A stretch of DNA of 8,976 nucleotides from an uncultured Alphaproteobacteria bacterium (GTDB taxonomy: Bacteria > Pseudomonadota > Alphaproteobacteria > Rhizobiales > Aestuariivirgaceae): NCBI GenBank assembly GCA_937868035.1, contig CALMLK010000215.1:1-8976 (forward strand), given 5' to 3'. Shown piece by piece: positions 6,191 to 8,976 of the stretch; position 1 is the stretch's first letter; every line of letters begins with the position of its first letter. The position numbers were made by a program, and so were the translations under genes. The notes beneath the pieces were generated by a model, which searched no databases, had not been told where the DNA came from, and worked only from the letters and a program-made list of their open reading frames with translations.

Positions 6191-7254
6191 GCCAGCTCTC
6201 CCTCAGATCACTGTCGAAATCATTCGGCACCTTCACCGTCTTCGACAAACTCGACCTTGACGCCGAGACGGGCGAGATCGTGGTCATTTTCGGCGGCTCG
6301 GGCACGGGCAAGACCATTCTGCTCCGCCTCATCGCCGGCGTGGAGGAACCCACGGCCGGGACCATCTCCATCGCCGGAGAAGACGCCGCCGACATTGCGC
6401 CTGAACACCGGGGCGTCGGCATGGCCTTCCAGAACTTCGCGCTCTTCCCGCACATGTCCGCGGCGGAGAACATCGCCAGCCCCTTGCGTGCCATGCATGC
6501 GACGGAAGACAAGGTGGCGGCTGGCGTTGCCAAGGCCGCAAAGCTCCTCAAGATCGATCACGTGCTCGGCCATGCGCCGCGCGAACTGTCGAACGGGCAG
6601 AAGCAGCGCACCGCCCTGGCCCGCGCGCTCGCCGCCGAACCCCGCATTCTCCTGCTTGATGATCCGCTGCGCAATGTCGATGCCAAGCTGCGCTTCGAGA
6701 TGCGGCTGGAATTGCCGCGCCTGCTCCGCCAGTCCGGCGCCACGGTTCTCTATGTGACGCAGGACTACAAGGAAGCGATGGCGCTGGCTGACCGTATCGC
6801 CGTGCTGGCCGGCGGCAAGTTCGTGCAGATCGCCACACCCGAAGACATCTACCTTCGCCCGGCGACACTGGGCGTGGCCCGTCTCTTCGGTGATCCCTCC
6901 ATCAACACACTGGACACGGCAATCGCCACGGACGGCGCGTCGGTCAATGTGGCAGGGAAACCACTCTCCATCGCCAGAGACTACAAGGCCCACGCCGGAA
7001 AACCCGTGACCTTCGGCGTGCGGCCCGAGGCCGTGTCGCTGGCGACGTCTGGCATGACAGCCGAAGTGATGGCCGTGACGCCACTCAACGAGCGCGTGGT
7101 GCTGCTCCTGACGGCGGAAGGCGGATGGGAATTGCTGGCATCGCTGCCCTCCACAGCCAAGGTTCCGGAGCCGGGGAGTACCGTTCATCTCGCCTTCGCC
7201 GCAGAAGGCACTCACCTGTTTGACAAGGCAACGGGAGAACGTCTCCATGGCTGA
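6187..7254 (+). CDS. ABC transporter ATP-binding protein 1, with degenerate catalytic motifs
   Basis: A 355-residue MalK/UgpC-type ATPase: a nucleotide-binding domain (about 1-230) followed by a TOBE-containing regulatory region (about 240-355; G-V-R-P-E-A-V at about 278-284). Walker A is intact (G-G-S-G-T-G-K-T, 36-43) and so is the Q-loop (Gln82). Several catalytic motifs deviate. The signature is L-S-N-G-Q (134-138). Walker B is I-L-L-L-D-D-P, with Asp159 in place of the catalytic Glu. The D-loop is L-R-N-V-D. The switch is V-T-Q-D, with Gln192 instead of His. It should bind ATP but may hydrolyse it poorly at its own site. It overlaps permease 2 by 4 bp and ATPase 2 by 8 bp. It probably forms a heterodimer with ATPase 2 at the inner face of the membrane. 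Confidence 0.92.
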   Translation: MSQLSLRSLSKSFGTFTVFDKLDLDAETGEIVVIFGGSGTGKTILLRLIAGVEEPTAGTISIAGEDAADIAPEHRGVGMAFQNFALFPHMSAAENIASPLRAMHATEDKVAAGVAKAAKLLKIDHVLGHAPRELSNGQKQRTALARALAAEPRILLLDDPLRNVDAKLRFEMRLELPRLLRQSGATVLYVTQDYKEAMALADRIAVLAGGKFVQIATPEDIYLRPATLGVARLFGDPSINTLDTAIATDGASVNVAGKPLSIARDYKAHAGKPVTFGVRPEAVSLATSGMTAEVMAVTPLNERVVLLLTAEGGWELLASLPSTAKVPEPGSTVHLAFAAEGTHLFDKATGERLHG

Positions 7255-8365
7255 GCTCGTTCTCAACGCGGTGGACAAGATCTACCGCACCAAGAAGAAG
7301 GCCGTGCATGCCGTGAAGGACTTCAATCTCACGGTGAAGTCCGGTGAGATCGTCGCCCTGCTCGGCTCATCGGGTTGCGGCAAGACATCGACGCTCCGCA
7401 TGATCGCCGGCTTCGAGGATGTCTCGAATGGCACCATCACGCTCGGCGGAAAACCCATCCATGCGCTGCCGCCCTCGCAGCGCGGCGTCGCCATGGCCTT
7501 CGAGGCCTATTCGCTCTACCCGCCGCTGACCATCGGCGACAACATCGCCTTTGCCCTGAAGGCCGCGAAGATGCCCGCCGCAGAACAGCAGGCCCGCGTC
7601 AAGGCCATGGCGGAGATGCTGGAAATCGACGGCATCCTGAACAAATATCCCTCCAGCGTGTCGGGCGGACAGCAGCAGCGCGCCAGCCTCGGCCGCGCCC
7701 TCGTGCGCCAGGCGGGGCTCTATCTGCTCGACGAGCCCATGGGACAACTGGAGCCGCAATTGCGCGCCGTCCTGCGCGGGCGCATCAAGCACTATCTCCG
7801 CGAACACACCTGCACCACCATCCTCGTGACCCACGACCAGACGGAAGCCAACGCGCTGGCCGACCGCATCGCCGTGATGGAAGGCGGCGTGCTTCAGCAA
7901 TTCGCCTCCCCCGCCGAGCTGAAGGCCAGGCCCGCGAACCTCTTCACCGGCACCTTCATCGGCGAGCCGCCCATGAACATCTTCGACGCCACCGTTGAGA
8001 GCAATGCCAAGACGGTCACGTTCCATGTGGATGGTGGCACCGTGCTCAGCTATCCCGCGTCGGAATTTTCGGCGGCCCTTCTGAAACAACTCGTCCAGAA
8101 TCCGAAAGTGACGCTCGGCATCCGCCCCTATGCGCTGCACGCGGGCAAGGGTCCGATCACCGGCAAAGTCGTTTCCTGCCAGTGGCTGGGCGACCAGACC
8201 CATGTGGCGATTGAAGTGGGTGGGCGCACCGTCGTTTCCGTGGCGCACGAGCGCATCCGCGAAAAGCCGGGCAGTGACCTGTCGCTCTCGGTGGCCTCCG
8301 GCGATCTTCATATCTTCAACCGGGACAGTCAGTCCGCCATGGCCCATGGAGGCATTCTGGCATGA
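7247..8365 (+). CDS. ABC transporter ATP-binding protein 2, partner of ATPase 1
   Basis: A 372-residue MalK-like ATPase. Intact motifs: Walker A G-S-S-G-C-G-K-T (40-47), signature V-S-G-G-Q (138-142), Walker B with catalytic Glu (L-Y-L-L-D-E-P, Glu163), and switch His196 in V-T-H-D. Changed motifs: the Q-loop glutamine is Glu86 (A-F-E-A-Y-S-L-Y-P), and the D-loop is M-G-Q-L-E with Glu169 for Asp. A TOBE region follows, including L-G-I-R-P-Y-A. The changes complement those in ATPase 1, so the pair is likely an obligate heterodimer with unequal ATP sites. The ATG at 7247 is chosen for GGGAG (7233-7237) 9 bases upstream; a TTG at 7220 would add nine residues without a ribosome site. It overlaps ATPase 1 by 8 bp and the kinase gene by 4 bp (ATGA). 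Confidence 0.92.
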   Translation: MAELVLNAVDKIYRTKKKAVHAVKDFNLTVKSGEIVALLGSSGCGKTSTLRMIAGFEDVSNGTITLGGKPIHALPPSQRGVAMAFEAYSLYPPLTIGDNIAFALKAAKMPAAEQQARVKAMAEMLEIDGILNKYPSSVSGGQQQRASLGRALVRQAGLYLLDEPMGQLEPQLRAVLRGRIKHYLREHTCTTILVTHDQTEANALADRIAVMEGGVLQQFASPAELKARPANLFTGTFIGEPPMNIFDATVESNAKTVTFHVDGGTVLSYPASEFSAALLKQLVQNPKVTLGIRPYALHAGKGPITGKVVSCQWLGDQTHVAIEVGGRTVVSVAHERIREKPGSDLSLSVASGDLHIFNRDSQSAMAHGGILA

Positions 8366-8976
8366 AGAAGCCTGTGCTGATCGGAATTGATGCCGGCACC
8401 TCCGTCATCAAGTCGGTGGCCTTTACCACCGACGGCCGGCAACTGGCCGCCGCGGCCATTCCCAATGCCTACCAGACGCTGGCGGACGGCGGCGCCGAAC
8501 AGGACATGGCCCGCACCTGGACCGATGCGGCCAAGACCCTGAAGCAGCTCACCGAGGTCATTCCCGATCTGGCCGAACGGCTTGTCGCCATCTCCGTCAC
8601 CGGGCAAGGCGATGGCATCTGGCTGATCGATGCAAAGGGCGAACCCGTGGCACCCGCATGGCTCTGGCTGGATGCCCGCGCCACCAGAGAGGTGGAGGAG
8701 TTCACCGCAACGCCGGACTACGACGCCCACTATGCCCGCACCGGCACAGGCGTGAACGCCTGCCAGATGAGCGTGCAACTGGCGTGGATGAGCCGCCATC
8801 GCGCCTCCGTGCTCGAAACCGCCACGCACTGCCTGCACTGCAAGGACTGGATCTATTTCAAGCTCACGGGCGAGCGCTGCACCGACCTTTCGGAAGGCAA
8901 CTTCACCTTCGGCAACTACGCCACCCACGCCTATCAGCTCGACATCATGGACAAGCTCGGCGTCAGCCATCTGAAG
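8362..8976 (+). CDS. FGGY-family carbohydrate kinase, erythritol-kinase-like (C-terminus outside window)
   Basis: The first 205 codons of a kinase usually near 500 residues are present, running open to the window edge. This covers most of the FGGY N-terminal actin-like domain. Seen: the phosphate-1 loop G-I-D-A-G-T-S-V-I-K (8-17), a G-Q-G-D-G motif (81-85) in the position of the substrate loop, W-L-D-A-R (102-106), K-D-W-I-Y-F-K-L-T-G-E (161-171) and T-D-L-S-E-G-N-F-T-F (174-183). The family phosphorylates polyols and ketoses with ATP in the cytosol. The isomerase pair nearby makes EryA (erythritol to L-erythritol 4-phosphate) the leading candidate; xylulo-, ribulo- or another tetritol kinase is possible. 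The start overlaps the ATPase 2 stop by 4 bp (ATGA), so it is translationally coupled to the transporter. Confidence 0.85.
   Translation, partial: MKKPVLIGIDAGTSVIKSVAFTTDGRQLAAAAIPNAYQTLADGGAEQDMARTWTDAAKTLKQLTEVIPDLAERLVAISVTGQGDGIWLIDAKGEPVAPAWLWLDARATREVEEFTATPDYDAHYARTGTGVNACQMSVQLAWMSRHRASVLETATHCLHCKDWIYFKLTGERCTDLSEGNFTFGNYATHAYQLDIMDKLGVSHLK

Noticed and set aside
6652..6669. Walker B Asp-Asp in ATPase 1 as a sign of pseudogene decay
   Set aside because: The frame is intact to the normal C-terminus, overlaps both neighbours in coupled fashion, and the other motif changes look coordinated; more likely a specialised subunit.
7220..7246. TTG at 7220 as start of ATPase 2
   Set aside because: No ribosome site, and the extra nine residues precede the normal MalK-like N-terminus; the ATG at 7247 has GGGAG at good spacing.
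6220..8347. Long minus-strand frames opposite the two ATPase genes
   Set aside because: Antisense shadows of strongly biased coding sequence; no domain motifs, while the plus strand carries complete ABC motifs.
8329..8970. 213-codon minus-strand frame at the right edge
   Set aside because: The plus strand encodes a clear FGGY kinase through the window end, beginning with an ATGA overlap; the minus frame has no recognisable features.

Overview
The window is GC-rich, tightly packed bacterial DNA. The gene families and arrangement (an erythritol-type TIM/RpiB isomerase pair, a SorC-family regulator, a CUT1 sugar ABC transporter with two different ATPases, and an FGGY kinase) suggest an alphaproteobacterium, most likely of the order Hyphomicrobiales (rhizobia/Brucella relatives). 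I cannot name a genus.

Layout. (1) Positions 1-438 form a small copper-handling region. The first 19 codons of a probable copper-exporting P-type ATPase run leftward off the window edge. They sit behind a CueR/HmrR-like operator-promoter on the minus strand. Pointing the other way is a 66-residue copper-chaperone-like protein with a CxxC metal site. (2) Positions 452-1657, minus strand, hold a two-gene unit: a TIM-like isomerase of the EryH/TpiA2 type followed 3 bp later by an RpiB-like isomerase of the EryI type. (3) Positions 1658-1817 are a divergent regulatory region with a promoter in each direction and an inverted repeat between them. (4) Positions 1818-8976, plus strand, look like one long operon: SorC-family regulator, Tat-exported solute-binding protein, two permeases, two non-identical ATPases, and an FGGY carbohydrate kinase cut by the right edge. 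Genes from the first permease onward are separated by 3 bp or overlap. A strong hairpin follows the binding-protein gene.

How it fits together (inference from family knowledge). The ABC transporter imports a polyol or sugar and the FGGY kinase phosphorylates it. A dehydrogenase, and possibly a racemase, not in this window would oxidise and rearrange it. The EryH- and EryI-type isomerases would then deliver D-erythrose 4-phosphate to the pentose phosphate pathway. Erythritol is the best-supported substrate. Another tetritol (threitol) or a pentitol is possible, because the diagnostic dehydrogenase and racemase lie outside the window. The five-gene transporter layout (one binding protein, two permeases, two ATPases) resembles the MptABCDE polyol importer described in Sinorhizobium meliloti, rather than the three-gene EryEFG importer of R. 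leguminosarum/Brucella.

I found no CRISPR array, insertion sequence, tRNA or rRNA. The parts most worth a second look are the asymmetric, partly degenerate ATPase pair, the non-canonical active sites of both isomerases, the shared divergent regulatory region, and the intra-operon hairpin. I do not see a wholly new type of system here.
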